The notes under the pieces are model-generated. The model was not told the origin of the DNA, made no database searches, and saw only the letters and a list, made by a program, of their open reading frames with translations. A stretch of DNA of 64,000 bases, from the NCBI GenBank assembly GCA_037833965.1, contig AP031352.1, positions 20,812,501 to 20,876,500 of the forward strand. Reading direction: 5' to 3'. This document shows, piece after piece, positions 1 to 10,985 of the stretch (positions are counted from its first letter, which is position 1; each line of letters begins with the position of its first letter). Source of the DNA: Marchantia polymorpha subsp. ruderalis (taxonomy: Eukaryota > Streptophyta > Marchantiopsida > Marchantiales > Marchantiaceae). Both the position numbers and the translations under genes were made by a program.

Positions 1-536
1 TTACTGGATCGTGTTTTCAGTAAGTTCTCAGTCGGGTCTGCACTCCCTGCGTTTGGTGTGATAGTCGAGGGTGACGTCCACGGCGTATGTAGAGGCTTCG
101 TTCCGAAGTGGGAAGTCCAGTCCGGGTACCCTACGCTAGTTCCTGGCGGAAGGGCAGTAAAAGCCGGAGTGGGAGGCACTACCTGCAGAACCTCTGAGTG
201 AACTTGTGAGACACTTTCCTCCTGAAATCCGAAGCGGAGGTCCTGACCGACCTCCGAGTTGTGCTTTTTGCCAGTTTCAGGTGTGTGTGTGTGTGTGTGT
301 TGAGTGACTACGCTGTACCGTGCATCCTCCGAGCATCCTCCGAGTCGAGATCCTCCTCCGAGTCGAGCCTCCGAGTCGAGCACTACAGTATTTCTGGGAG
401 TGACAGTCGCCTAGAATTCAAACTCTACAAAAGTCTGTTAAAACGTGACATTTTTACTCTGTGTGTTGCCTCTGTCCCTGTGGGTTCGATCTTTTTACCA
501 CCATACTGCAGTTTTAGCCTTTGGTGGGTTATTACA
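1..536 (+). mobile_element. 3' part (R/U5) of a family A LTR, left end outside window
   Basis: The segment matches the last ~570 bp of LTR C (to 21939): same GT run, same CCTCCGAGTCGAG minisatellite, and the same terminal GTGGGTTATTACA at 524-536. It abuts protease codons directly (CGGAG at 537-541), with no PBS or gag between. As the other LTRs here are solo insertions with 5-bp target duplications, the likely reading is a solo LTR inserted in the protease of the element at 537-3881. A deletion of PBS and gag is the alternative. The missing left end prevents a decision. Confidence 0.85.
281..382 (+). repeat. (GT)10 microsatellite and CCTCCGAGTCGAG minisatellite in LTR U5
   Basis: A pure GT run occupies 281-300. 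At about 323-382 the unit CCTCCGAGTCGAG(CAT) recurs four to five times with small changes. The same two repeats, longer, are at 21647-21678 and about 21705-21786 in LTR C. In S1, D and the minus-strand array the GT run is shorter and the minisatellite is nearly single-copy, so the block is length-polymorphic between subfamilies. Confidence 0.85.
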
Positions 537-1014
537 CGGAGGACACTGCGCGAGCCTTGGGGTTCAGTGAATACGAACCTTCCAGGCGTGTGTTGAGATT
601 AGCGGATCAGACACGGAGAATGCCTGTAGGTATGCTGCGCAATGTCCGAACAAACATCGGTGGTGCGGACTTTCGGTTGAACTATATCATCCTGCAGCCC
701 ATGCTGAAGCAAGGCTATGACATTCTGCTCGGACGACCATGGTTATATGGCGCCCAAGTACGATGTGACTGGCGTAGGCATCGCCTTAAGTTCCCCCATC
801 CTAAGGAGCCGACCAAGACAATCACTGTGCCCTGGACCAAGGTCCGACATGAAGGGGAGACACCGTCGACTAGTGCGGGTTACACATCGGGGGTGGACAG
901 TGATTCGGCCGCCCAATCAGATTCCAGTGCCACTAATCCAATTATTTTGTGGGATTCGTTGCCTGCTGTTCTGTGGAAGAGGAACCAGACGCTATTCAGC
1001 CGGAGGACGAATAG
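537..1014 (+). pseudogene. Family A Gag C-terminus / aspartic protease remnant
   Basis: The translation aligns with residues about 783-943 of the intact Gag-protease at 54210-57041. It begins just after the catalytic Asp-Ser-Gly, which is therefore absent here, and keeps the LLGRPWL flap-partner motif. A one-base deletion near 930 puts the acidic C-terminus out of frame. The closing TAG is still followed by CAATTA. Everything upstream (PBS, capsid, zinc knuckles) is missing from the window. The copy is not functional. Confidence 0.85.
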
Positions 1015-1020
1015 CAATTA
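1012..1020 (+). promoter_or_regulatory. Readthrough-type stop context TAG CAA TTA, old copy
   Basis: The nine bases TAGCAATTA at the gag/pol border are identical to those in the array units, although the next codons have diverged (ACG GTA here, ACT GTG there). They fit the UAG CAR YYA consensus known for tobamovirus replicase readthrough. Confidence 0.7.
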
Positions 1021-3844
1021 ACGGTAGGACTGGGAAGGAGTGAGACGAGTCACACAGAGGGCATTATCGACCCTAGTGACTGTCACGAAGTGCAACTCAG
1101 TCCTGACAAGTGCTTGAAGGTATCAAGCACGGTGAAAGGAGACGAGCTAAGGGAGGTACAGGCCTTCCTTCGCCATTACGTTGATGTCTTCGCCTAGAAG
1201 ATAGAAGACATGAAGGGGATACCTGCACGGTATGGAGAACACCGCATTGATTTACTGGATAAAGCAGTACCCATACGTCAACGCCAGTATTGCCTCAACC
1301 CAAAATACTCCTTGCTAGTTAAGGAGGAGATAGATAAGTACCTAAGCGCCGGTATTATTTACCCAGTGCTCAGCAGTGAATGGGAATCGCCGATTGTTAT
1401 CGTACCGAAGAAGTTGACGGGTAAGATACGGGTGTGTTAGGATTTCCGAAAGTTGAATGCAGCAACACGTAAGGATCACCACCCGCTGCCGTTCACAGAT
1501 GCCATTTTAGACCATGTCGCGGGACATGAGTGCTATAGCTTCCTAGACGGGTTCTCGGGCTACAATCAGGTGTCTATCCGAGAACAGGACAAGGATAAAA
1601 CGACATTCACAACCGATTGGAGAACTTATGCGTATCACAAGATGCCCTTCGGTTTGTGCAATGCACCTGCCACCTTTCAGCGGATGATGACCAATATTTT
1701 TCAGGAGCAGCTGAGGAAGTTCCTGGAAATATTCATAGACGACTTCTGTGTTTTTGGAAAGCGGTCAGACCACCTAAGTCACCTGAAGCAGATAAATGTA
1801 GGGAGAGCAGTTTATCGCTGCACCCTGAGAAGTGTTTTTTCTTTATGACTAGTGGAATCTTGTTGGGCCATCGTGTTTCGTCAAACGGCATTGCAGTGGA
1901 CATCGAGAAGGTCAAGGTTATACTCGAGCTTGAGCCACCAACGAGTCTGAGGGAGCTTCGAGCATTCCTGGGTCATGTGGGCTACTACCGAAGATTCATA
2001 CACATGTATGCAATCTTGGCGGCCGACCTGACCAAGTTGTTAAAGAAGGACGAGCCTTACGCTTGGGGTGCGAAGCAGCAGTTAGCATTCGAGGCTCTTA
2101 AAGCGAAACTCATGACTGCTCCGGTACTGAGGAGTCCAGACTGGGATCGACCCTTCCATGTTTACGTCGACACATCTGCATTTGCCATCGGCGTCGTCTT
2201 GAGTCAGAAGGATGACAACAAAAAGGACTACCCGATTTATTTCGCGAGCTGTCAGCTGTCTCTAGCAGAGAGGAAGTACCCCACAACAGAGAAGCGTTGG
2301 GGATGGTGTACTCCTGCAAAAAGTTTTGACACTACTTAATCTGCTACGAGTTTGTGTTCCATGTGGATCACTACGCATTGCAACACCTAGTCAAGAAAGC
2401 CGACCTATCCGGTCGGATAGCCAGATGGGTGCTGTTGCTACAGGAGTTCACCTACACGGTCCAGACCCGGAAAGGGGTGCATCACAAAAATGCAGATTAC
2501 TTATCCAGATTATGGACCCAGCCTACCGAGGAGGAACTGGTGGACGACTTTCCGGATGAACAATTGTTTCAGTTGTCTGCGGCACAGGAGTCCCGCTATG
2601 CAGAGCTGTACCGATATCTGCTAACGCTTCAGTGTCCCGAGGGCATGGACTTGGAACAAAGGACTGTCTTTATTCATAAGGCGGGCCCATACCAACTCCA
2701 GCAGGGAGTTTTGTTCAAGAAGATGGCAGAAAAACGCTTGTGCAGATGCCTGGAGGAATCAGAGATCCCAAGAGTAGTAAGCGCGATGCACACCGAGGAT
2801 GCGGGTGGACACTATGCCACCCGGAATACAGTCACGAAGATTGTAAATGCAGGGTATTGGTGGCCGACCATGTTTAAGGATGTTCTTGATTACATTCGAA
2901 AGTGCGATAGCTGCCAGAGGACAGGGAGACCAACGCCTACAACACGGTGGCCCCTGACTCCCATCATGCCTCTAGCACCTTTTGAGAAGTGGGGCATCGA
3001 CTTTGTAGGGCCGATACAACCAGTGACTAGGAACACACGAAGGCGCTACATTCTGGTAGCTACGGACTACGCCACCAAGATGGTGGAGGCCAAGGCCACG
3101 CGAAGAGATGATGCAGCCACAGTCGCAGCCTTCTTGTTCGAATCGATCATCACGCGCTACGGGTGTCCTTTAGAGCTAGTCAGCGACCGAGGCACACACT
3201 TTTTGAACTAGATTATCGAAGATCTGACACGGCATTTCCACATCAAGCACCGGAAGACTACCCCATACAATCCCAAGGCGAATGGATTGACGGAGAAATC
3301 CAATGGTCTGTTGTGTAAAATACTGCTCAAGGTCACGGTAAACCACGCTTACGACTAGGATACGAAGTTAGCAGCCGCTCTATGGGCGTACCGGACAGCT
3401 GAGAAAATTACGACCAAACAAACACCATACTTTCTGGTGTATGATCAACCCCCGATCCTCCCGATCGAATTCGAAGTACCCACCCAACGAACGTTGGACT
3501 TACAGAGGGTGAGTGCGGAGGAGAGTCAGCTCTACAGATTACAGGAGGTCATGCTACTGGAAGAAAGGAGACGAGAAGCCGAGGAGCGCACCAGGAGAAT
3601 TCAGCTCCGCCGGAAGGAGAGATACGATAAGAAGATCAAACCTGTACTCCTACAGAAGGGCGATTTGGCGCTGCTCTACGACAACAGGCATGCCAGATTC
3701 CCAGGCAAACTGCACCTAAGATGGATGGGACCATACAAGGTCGTCGAAGTCTTTTCGAATGGATCCATCCAGCTTGCGGACTTAACCGGCGATTTATTAG
3801 GCACCCGAGTGAATGGGTGGCGGTTGAAGAAATATCACGTGTGA
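1015..3844 (+). pseudogene. Family A pol (RT-RNaseH-integrase), decayed
   Basis: Aligns end to end with the intact pol at 51369-54209. RT keeps FIDD; RNase H and the HHCC and DDE regions of integrase are recognisable; it ends in the GPYKV and NGWRLKKYH motifs. The lesions are four TAG stops (1195, 1438, 3209, 3356), a 7-base deletion near 1790 and a 4-base deletion near 2290. Against the intact copy the stops are two CAG-to-TAG and two CTGG-to-CTAG changes. All lie at CHG sites, as expected from deamination of plant CHG-methylated cytosine. It was part of the same Gag-Pol frame as the protease before it and is followed by a PPT and LTR start. Confidence 0.92.
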
Positions 3845-3868
3845 GTGTTCGCGTGGGCGCTCACAATT

Positions 3869-3881
3869 GAGGAGGGGAGCA
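3869..3881 (+). promoter_or_regulatory. Polypurine tract of the plus-strand family A element
   Basis: GAGGAGGGGAGCA lies directly before the LTR start TGTGGTACCCCAC, 24 bp after the pol stop. This is the expected site of plus-strand DNA priming. The array units have GAGGAGGGGGGCA at the same place. Confidence 0.85.
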
Positions 3882-4469
3882 TGTGGTACCCCACTTTTGG
3901 TATCTTTGAGGAAATTAAAACATTTTTGGAAAACTGTACCGCGGCAGCAGTGTAAATAGCCTTCGGTGCACCAAAAGAGAGTGAAATCGGCAGATCGCAG
4001 AGATTCTCGGGAGAACTCATAGAATCCAGGAGTGGGGTGCAACGTCGGGGACGGACACCACCCTCCCTGCAGGCTCTGAAGGTATAACCCCTTCGGCGCA
4101 AGGCGCAAAATCCGCCTTCGGCGCTGCGCCTTCGGCGCTAGAGGAATCCTTCAGAATTGGGTCAATTCCTGAGCGCCTTGACTTGGTTAGGGTCTTGTTG
4201 GAAAGATCTTGATGCGCTGATTTCAACGAGCTCAAGAACGCCACGAACGGATGAGGACTCCGGGAGTTATGAAGGTCGCAAGATACTCAGCTTTCCGCCT
4301 ACGCACAGGCGAGGAAAGTTTTGTCCTATGCGCGGGCGAAGGCAGTTCGCCTACGCGTAGGCGAAATAGGGTTTTGACGTAGGCGCGAATGTCGCCTACG
4401 CATAGGCGAGGAAACCTCTGCCCAGGCGGACGAGCGAAGTTCGCCTACGCACAGGCGCTTCGGCGTCGG
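3882..4469 (+). mobile_element. Head of family A 3' LTR, truncated
   Basis: Starts TGTGGTACCCCACTTTTGG, right after the PPT, and follows the first ~590 bp of solo LTR S1 (6607 onward) closely. It carries the same palindromes. Similarity stops at 4469/4470 in a CTTCGGCGTCGG motif, where family B gag sequence begins. The U3 ORF, TATA box and R/U5 are missing. No target duplication is visible, so the junction is a deletion or illegitimate recombination point rather than a clean insertion. Confidence 0.85.
4346..4365 (+). repeat. Perfect 20-bp palindrome in U3
   Basis: TTCGCCTACGCGTAGGCGAA equals its own reverse complement. The same sequence is at 7046-7065 (S1) and 22703-22722 (D). The array LTRs have a different but also perfect palindrome at the homologous place (50808-50827). 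Confidence 0.9.
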
Positions 4470-6606
4470 GTACAGAGGGCCTCCTAGGAATCAGGTTGGT
4501 CAAAATGGGGAGAGAAAAGAATTGCATGCTTTTTGTGGTAGGTGGCACTATCCAGGTCAGTGTTGGTCTGAAGTTGGGGTTAATGGGTGTAGTAACTGTG
4601 GAGGTAGTCATCCTTCTGACCAATGTCGGCAGCCAGACAAAGTTATTAGGATGCCTCAGCTTGCTGTTAGTCCTCACCAGGCTAGAGAAAATATGAGGGG
4701 TGCAAGACCACAAAATGAGCATTCTAACAATCTTAGACTCCCTAACTTGTATGATGATCATGAGAACAGCAAGCAGACATTCAATCCACCTGTTGGACTG
4801 CAGACTATGAACTAATATATTCCCATCCAGAGTGAACCACAAGATGAACCTCGTAGTGACAGCAGAAAACAAGTTTCTTTTGCAGATCCATGTTCTTCAA
4901 ACTCTCAAGATGCTAGATTTGCAAATGGCGATGATAGAGATGTCCAGCGTAGTAGTTCTGATCTTGGTAAGGGGATAGTCGAACAAGGGCAGGATCAGTG
5001 GCCTCCACATGCTAACCTGATTACTTATAAGTTGAAAAATTTGGATGATGTGATTATGCATGAAGCTCCGACCCTTACTGTCACCACCAAAGCTATGCAT
5101 CGCAAGATGCAAACTGAGAAAAATGAGGATGAGCAAGGGGAGACTTCATCAGAGGAGACTCCTCATCTATCTTATCTTGAGAGAGTGGCGAGGAGAGCAA
5201 GGAGAATTACTAGGGCAAAGGAGAAAAGAGATGAGGTTCTGCATGATGCTGAAGTGCCACCTGTCACGCAAGATTCAGAAAGCAATGAACCAAGAGAGTG
5301 GGAAGGACCGGGGATTCCCATGAAAGAGTGGGAGGACATGAGATGTCAGAATAGGAGAGAGTCGAAGAAGTACAATTTGTAGTCAGATCAGAGTTCGCTG
5401 AAGGCAGACATTACTTTTGGTCAGCTGCTTGAAATATCTTTCATTGCTCGTAAGACTTTGAAGGAGGGCATTCCAGTGCATAGAAGGAGTGGAAAGACGA
5501 AGACTCGAGTCGTTGCTAGAGTTCATTTGCAAAAAGGAAGTCAAGATGTCAAACCTGTGGAGATAGAGGTGGTAGTGGTAGACAAGGTGATTCCCAATGT
5601 ATTAGTTGATGGAGGTAGTGGTTTGAACATTCTACCTGAACACACCATGAGAAGGTTAGGTTTGAATCTGACAAGCCCCTCACCTTTCATTATCAATATG
5701 GCCAATCAGACTTCGGCTGTACCAGTGGGGATGATTAAAGATTGCCGTTTGTCCACTGGTGGTGAGGAGTACATTGTCACATTTCATGTGATTAAGATGC
5801 ATTCGAAGAGGGACACTTTCCCTATTCTATTGGGCAGACCTTGGTTGAGAATGGCTAATGCCATTGTGGATTGGGGATGACTGAAGCCATCAATCACATA
5901 TGGTCCTCAGGATAACAGAGTCAAGTTGTCAATAGGATCCTTAGGTGGAAGGGTGAGAGAGGATCCTGAGTTATCTTCAGGGAAGGAAGAAGAGAAAAAC
6001 GAGGCCAAGTGTGATGACACTTTAGTGGGAGTGATTCAGTCGAATGACAGAAAAAATAGATTAGATGTAGGGTCAGGTAGCTTAGGTCCTAGTTTTTAAA
6101 GCAGAAGCGATGATGGAGAGTTTGCTCTGTGGTTGAGAGATTCTCCTGAGTTAGGTTGTGACGCCATGATGATTTCTCATCACGAAATTTTCAAGAAGGA
6201 GGTGATCAGTTCACAGAGAGAAGAGTATCTGTTGCTAGAACCATGTGAGGTTCTTATAGAAGAAGAGTGGATACATGGAGGTCTCACTCCATGGTTGGAC
6301 GAGTTGGATATTACTGAGGTGGATTCAGTGCAGGTTGATGGAACTCAAGAGGAGGAGAATACTGTTCAACCTGCGAAGTTGGAGGAACCCTTGCATTTCA
6401 AGACTACATCAACTGGAATAGTGGTGGGCCAAGACGTAAGGGACTATCCTCAGGTCCCTCCAGATTGGTATCAAAGCTCGGAGGAACAAACTCATGTGGC
6501 GGAGGAAGACTGGAAATACGTGGAGCTGTCCATCAGAGGAGGAGAGCTTAAGCAAATGAAGATGGGTACTAAGCTAGGAGAGGATGAGATACAAAAGTAT
6601 GGTGAG
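4470..6606 (+). pseudogene. Family B Gag (C-terminal part) and aspartic protease, piece 1 of 3
   Basis: One reading frame runs from about 4492 to 6606, broken only by four in-frame stops (TAA 4813, TAG 5380, TGA 5878, TAA 6097). There are two zinc-knuckle-like motifs near 4525-4635; the second is C-x2-C-x3-H-x4-C and the first has His for its leading Cys. An acidic/basic linker follows, then an aspartic protease (about 5530-5880) with DGGSG and LLGRPWL. After it comes a long linker leading toward RT. Codon usage is more AT-rich than in family A. The N-terminal Gag, PBS and LTR are missing at the 4469/4470 junction. The frame resumes at 11929 beyond solo LTR S1, where the codons join in phase at YGE/LVDEF. 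Confidence 0.88.
6602..6606 (+). repeat. Target site duplication GTGAG of solo LTR S1 (left; right copy 11924-11928)
   Basis: GTGAG stands directly before TGTGGTACC and again directly after the terminal TTACA at 11923. Removing one copy and the LTR restores the family B reading frame. Confidence 0.95.
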
Positions 6607-7045
6607 TGTGGTACCCCACTTTTGGTATTTTTGAGGAAATTAAAACATTTTTGGAAAACTGTACCGCGGCAGCAGTGTAAATAGCCTTAAGTGCACAAAA
6701 ACAGAGTGAAATCGGCAGATCGCAGAGATTCTCGGGAGAACTCGTAGAATCCAAGAGTGGGGTGCAACATCGGGGACGGACACCACCCTCCCTGCGGGCT
6801 CTGAAGGTATAACCCCTTCGGCGCTGCGCCTTCGGCGTTCGAGGAATCCTTCAGAATTGGATCCATTCCCAAGCGCCTCGACTTGGTTAGGATCTTGTTG
6901 GAAAGAGCTTGATGCGATGATTCCAACGAGTCCAAGAACGCCACGAACGGATGAGGACTCCGGGAGTTATGAAGGTCGCAAGATACTCAGCTTTCCGCCT
7001 ACGCACAGGCAAGGAAAGTTTTGTCCTATGCGCGGGCAAAGGCAG

Positions 7046-7065
7046 TTCGCCTACGCGTAGGCGAA
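7046..7065 (+). repeat. Perfect 20-bp palindrome, S1 copy
   Basis: TTCGCCTACGCGTAGGCGAA, identical to 4346-4365. It lies in a U3 head that also holds many GCCTACGCACAGGC-like and CGCCTTCGGCG hairpins in noncoding sequence. Confidence 0.9.
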
Positions 7066-8077
7066 ATAGGGTTTTGACGTAGGCGCAAATGTCGCCTACG
7101 CACAGGCGAGGAAACCTCTGCCCAGGCGGACGAGCGAAGTTTGCCTACGCACAGGCGCTTCGGCGTCGGTGGGAAATCCGCCTTCGGCCCTAGAAATGCG
7201 CCTTCGGGGGTAGAAATTGTACGGCGCCTTCCGCGCCAGCGCAACAGCGCGGACGGGCGAGGAACCACCGGAGTAGTTAAATCTGTACAGACCGTACGGA
7301 CTGTACGGACGGGACGGATGTATGCGCTTTCGATCGGACGGAGTTGCGGCGGCGAGAGCGCCGACGGAGAGGCAAGAAATGGACAGACTGGACGGAACCT
7401 GTTGACCGCGGTCAACGCCTTCCGCGCCAGCGCAGCAGCGCGGACGGAATTCGCCTACGCGCAGGCGAGCGCCTACGCACAGGTGGGTGAAGTTCCGCGC
7501 CGGCGGAGATTCCGCCGGGGATTCCGCCTACGCAGAAGGGAGTTCAACTTTTGTCCGATGCGCGGACGATCACCTTAGACAGGAGGCGGATTGGCCGAGG
7601 AGCGGTTCGAACGAGTGTACCGCGCAAGGCAGAAAATCCGCCTTCGGCGCTGCGCACCCATGTTCGCGGCGTAGTACGCTAGCGGAGTTCAAATTTGCCA
7701 ATTCGAGCGTGTGAGTTAAATCAGCGTCGGCGGAGCGTGAAGCCGCGCTTGAGAGTGGAGACTGTTTTAGCGCAGAGCCGGCGCGGCCATCAAGTGATTC
7801 GACCCTCACGACCAAGAGCCGACCATAACCTTCGACCGGGAGACGGAGAGCGCCCCATTCTTGAATTCGCGATTCCATTTTCTAGTGCGAGCTGCGCGCG
7901 TCCATCTGCTAGCTGCTAAGCATTCCTCACCTCGCCGTGCAGAGGATTACTTGTTGATTGAGAGAGAATTGAGTGCGCGCGATTTGGAATTGAGTGAGAT
8001 TAGAGTTTTTTATGGGAAGCAAGGAGCTCGAGCGGAGCAGAGAGAGAATTAGCGAGCAAGCGAATTCCAAGAACGCA

Positions 8078-10920
8078 ATGTCGAAGCTGAACCGATTGCG
8101 GATGCTGCCGCTCCGGCTTCCGCAGAACGGGTTGCGTGCCTACGAGGAGTGGCTGATTGCAAGAAAGCTCGATTTCTTGCTGTGGGATGGAATTACATCT
8201 GTGTGGACATGGTGCGCGAGTGGCTGGAGCCACAGCGACCAACTACGCGCGGATTGCATCCGCATGTCGATCGGTGGACCGTCCAAGATTGGGCGCAGGC
8301 GTTGGGGAGGTGTGCCGGCATCGAAGGGCACCTTCTCTTTGATAGTGAGAGCGTCAAGGTGTCGAAGCAAGACGAGGCGCAATTTGTGGAATTGTTCAAG
8401 CGGGAGAGGTCTACCAAGAATGGGTACAAGACCCGCGACTACAAAGATCGCTTCCGCCAAACTTTAGCGGCGGCGCTGCTGCAATTGCTGCAGCCACACC
8501 GCGCCTGCTACATCACCTTGTGGCAGGTTTCTTTCGTGGAGCTCATCATCGAGGGAGTTCCAATTCACTGGGCGAGCATCCTGCACAGAGTGATGCGACA
8601 ACACGCATTCGAGGAGAAGGGGGGAACTCTCAATCACCTCTCCCCTTTCTTGATCAATTTCTATCGGCAGAGAAATTGTTTGACCGCGGCGGAGCTAGCT
8701 CGTTTTCCGCCATTGTCCGTCGACCATCCCGGGAAGTATGTGCGGGATAACGAGGTCAACACCGATGCGGAGGATTCACCAGCTTCTACTCCACCGACGC
8801 CGAGGAACGAGGGAAGGGGCACAACCGCAGCAAGAGTGCCGCGGAAGCGTCGATGGAGAGAGGAGTCTGACGAGAAGCAGCATCGAGAACCCACTGCTCC
8901 CATACGACAGCGGCCACTACACGAAGCGTGCAGCCGGCCGAAGCAGAAGGCGCGCAGGCTTGTGTTACCAGCCAGCAGCGCGGACACGGCGACGATCGCC
9001 ACGGAGAAAGGAAGTGCGTCGCCGGAGAGAAACGAGGGAGCGCGGACGTCTACAGGTGCGGCGGACCACGCTGCACCTCCGACGGACGAGAGGCGGCCTT
9101 CGGGCCAAGGGCCTCCGGAGTTACCACGTGCAATGCGGACGAGTGTTCCGCCTGCGCACAGGCGAGCTTTAGCGGAAAGGCGACCTCACGCGGACGTGGA
9201 CCTCCGCCTACACGTAGGCAGAGAAAATTCGCCTACGCACAGGCGTTTGCCTGCGCAAAGGCAGCCTCCGCACAGGCAGGATTCACCCCCGGTCCAACGA
9301 AGGAAGGGAAAGGAGCCGGCGTAAGATCCGCCTTCGGGTCAAGGGCCTTTGGGACAAGACCCTCCGGCGTACAACGCGCCGCGATTTGCGCCTTCGGCGC
9401 CAGGACCTTCGAGTCAGCGAGTTTTGAGTAGGGAGCGTGCGGAGACCGCCCCTTCGGCGGGTAATCCGCCGGTAGATGCGCCTTCGGCGGTAGGGCCCTC
9501 GGGGCCAAGGACATCGGGCGAGCAGCCTCCGGCTATGTCGTCTTCGGCGATAGACGCCTTCGGCGCTGCGCTTGCGGCGGACAAGGCGCCGGTATTTGCG
9601 CCTACGCACAGGCCAGACGTAGCCCTCGCGTAGGACCGATCGAGGGAGCAGGCCTAACGGAGGAGCGGATTGTCTGTCCGCGGGACAAAATTCGGGTGCG
9701 CGATGCGCAATTACACCCCGCGCAGACACATTCCGCTCGATCGCCTTCGGCGGCGGACGTCGGCGGCGAAGAGGATACAGTCGAGGATCGATAGGCGGAT
9801 GATGGGGATGTAGCACGGCCACATTCACCCACCGCCTTGGACATTTTTTCCTGGGAGCAGCGAAGCTGCAGGAGTGCCTTCGGAGGCAGCACCCATAGAC
9901 GACGTGCAGCCCCACTCGGGTCAGTCGCCAACGCAATCAATGGCGACCGAAATCCTTCCCTCGGATGATGACGACGGAGGCTCCACAGAAGCAATGTCGG
10001 GATCCGGAGATACCGAGGAGGAGGAGGAGGAAATTGTTGGAGCGCCGGCGGCGGCGCTCTCTGAGCAGGTAATACCTTTGCTGAAGTACTTGGATCGCAA
10101 ATTTGATAAATACGCCGATCCACTCCAGCCGGGATCCTACATCGAATTAGTGCGCAGGCCGACTCGCACTAAAGTCCACACCAGCAAGCTACTAGCTAGG
10201 GTGGACCGAGAGCTGAAGGAGTTGCGGGAGAAGCATGACTGTTTGTGGGGACAGTATAATCTCGTGCGGAAGACGCACACCCACTACGACACATTGAAGA
10301 AGGCGAGACTGGACGAGCTCACCAGGGATGTGGTGAAGACCACGGAAGAATTGATTTTTGAGAAGACTCAGAATCAGATTCTGTAAGAGGAGCTCGTGCA
10401 ACAGACGCGGTTGTTGACGGAGTGTCAGCTCGCAGGACAGGCGGATGAGGATTTGATCCGCAGGCTACAGTCGGAGTGCGGGGAATTGAGAGCGCAGCGT
10501 GCGGAGGCCGAATTGCAGTTGGTGGTAATTGAAGATGATCGCAGGCGAGAGGCAGATCGCACGAAGGAGGAGATGGCGATGCGAGTCGCCCACTGTCTCA
10601 AGGGCTATGCCCACTGGGAAGTGGCGGCGCAGGAGAAACTCACACTGCGTGAGTTGGAGCTTCGTGCAGCCGGGTTGTTGTCAGGTGACAGTAGGAGTCG
10701 GCGGAAGGTGGCGAAGAAGTTAGACTCTTTTCTGTCGAAGGCGCGGGATACCATGTCCACCCTCGAGGCGGAGGTGTCCGCGGCGTTGCAGCGTTTGGGA
10801 CTGCGCATTCGAGCGGAAGACTGGCAGGGTAGGGAGTTAGTGCGCGGCAGTCGGTCGCGCAGGAGGCGAAGCACAGGTTCTGCGGAGTGTAGTGTAGCGT
10901 GGTTCCGTGCCGGCGCATAG
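8078..10920 (+). pseudogene. LTR-borne U3 protein, degraded copy in S1
   Basis: Begins at the conserved ATG of the MSKLNRLRM-type start. A one-base loss near 8185 (GGGATGG for GGGGGTGG) shifts the frame. The main frame then runs to TAA at 9322 (GAA to TAA compared with D). Further on there are a frameshift, a stop at about 9631, and a TAA at 10384 within the coiled coil. The C-terminal end at 10920 aligns with that of D. Domain layout as described for 23743-26565. Not expected to make a full protein. Confidence 0.85.
9160..9295 (+). repeat. Palindromic GCCTACGCACAGGC-type repeats inside the U3 ORF
   Basis: Five to six units of the type GCCTRCGCACAGGC, some imperfect, separated by 6-25 bp. 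In the ORF frame they encode P-x-H-R-R-like repeats. The homologous cluster in D lies at about 24820-24930. Confidence 0.75.
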
Positions 10921-10956
10921 TGTAGTGCAGTGTAGTGCTAGTTAGGATTTTGAAGG

Positions 10957-10985
10957 TATAAAGTAGTTCAAGGCGTCTTGCCTTG
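10957..10985 (+). promoter_or_regulatory. LTR core promoter: TATA box plus hairpin, S1
   Basis: TATAAAG at 10957, then 12 bp from the start of the TATA box a hairpin CAAGGC-GTCTT-GCCTTG (10969-10985). Transcription would start about 30 bp from TATA, just past the hairpin, which defines U3/R. Spacing is the same in all LTRs of the window. Confidence 0.7.

Noticed and set aside
261-596. 111-aa ORF over the first LTR/protease junction
   Set aside because: It crosses the LTR end and translates the GT repeat; no homology to any element protein.
4522-6684. Separate small host genes between 4.5 and 6.7 kb
   Set aside because: All pieces are in one frame with zinc knuckles and a DGGSG protease; they are one decayed family B gag-protease.
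8149-9324. Host nuclear gene encoding the 391-aa protein
   Set aside because: The same protein recurs in every family A LTR in the window, within clean LTR borders, so it belongs to the element.
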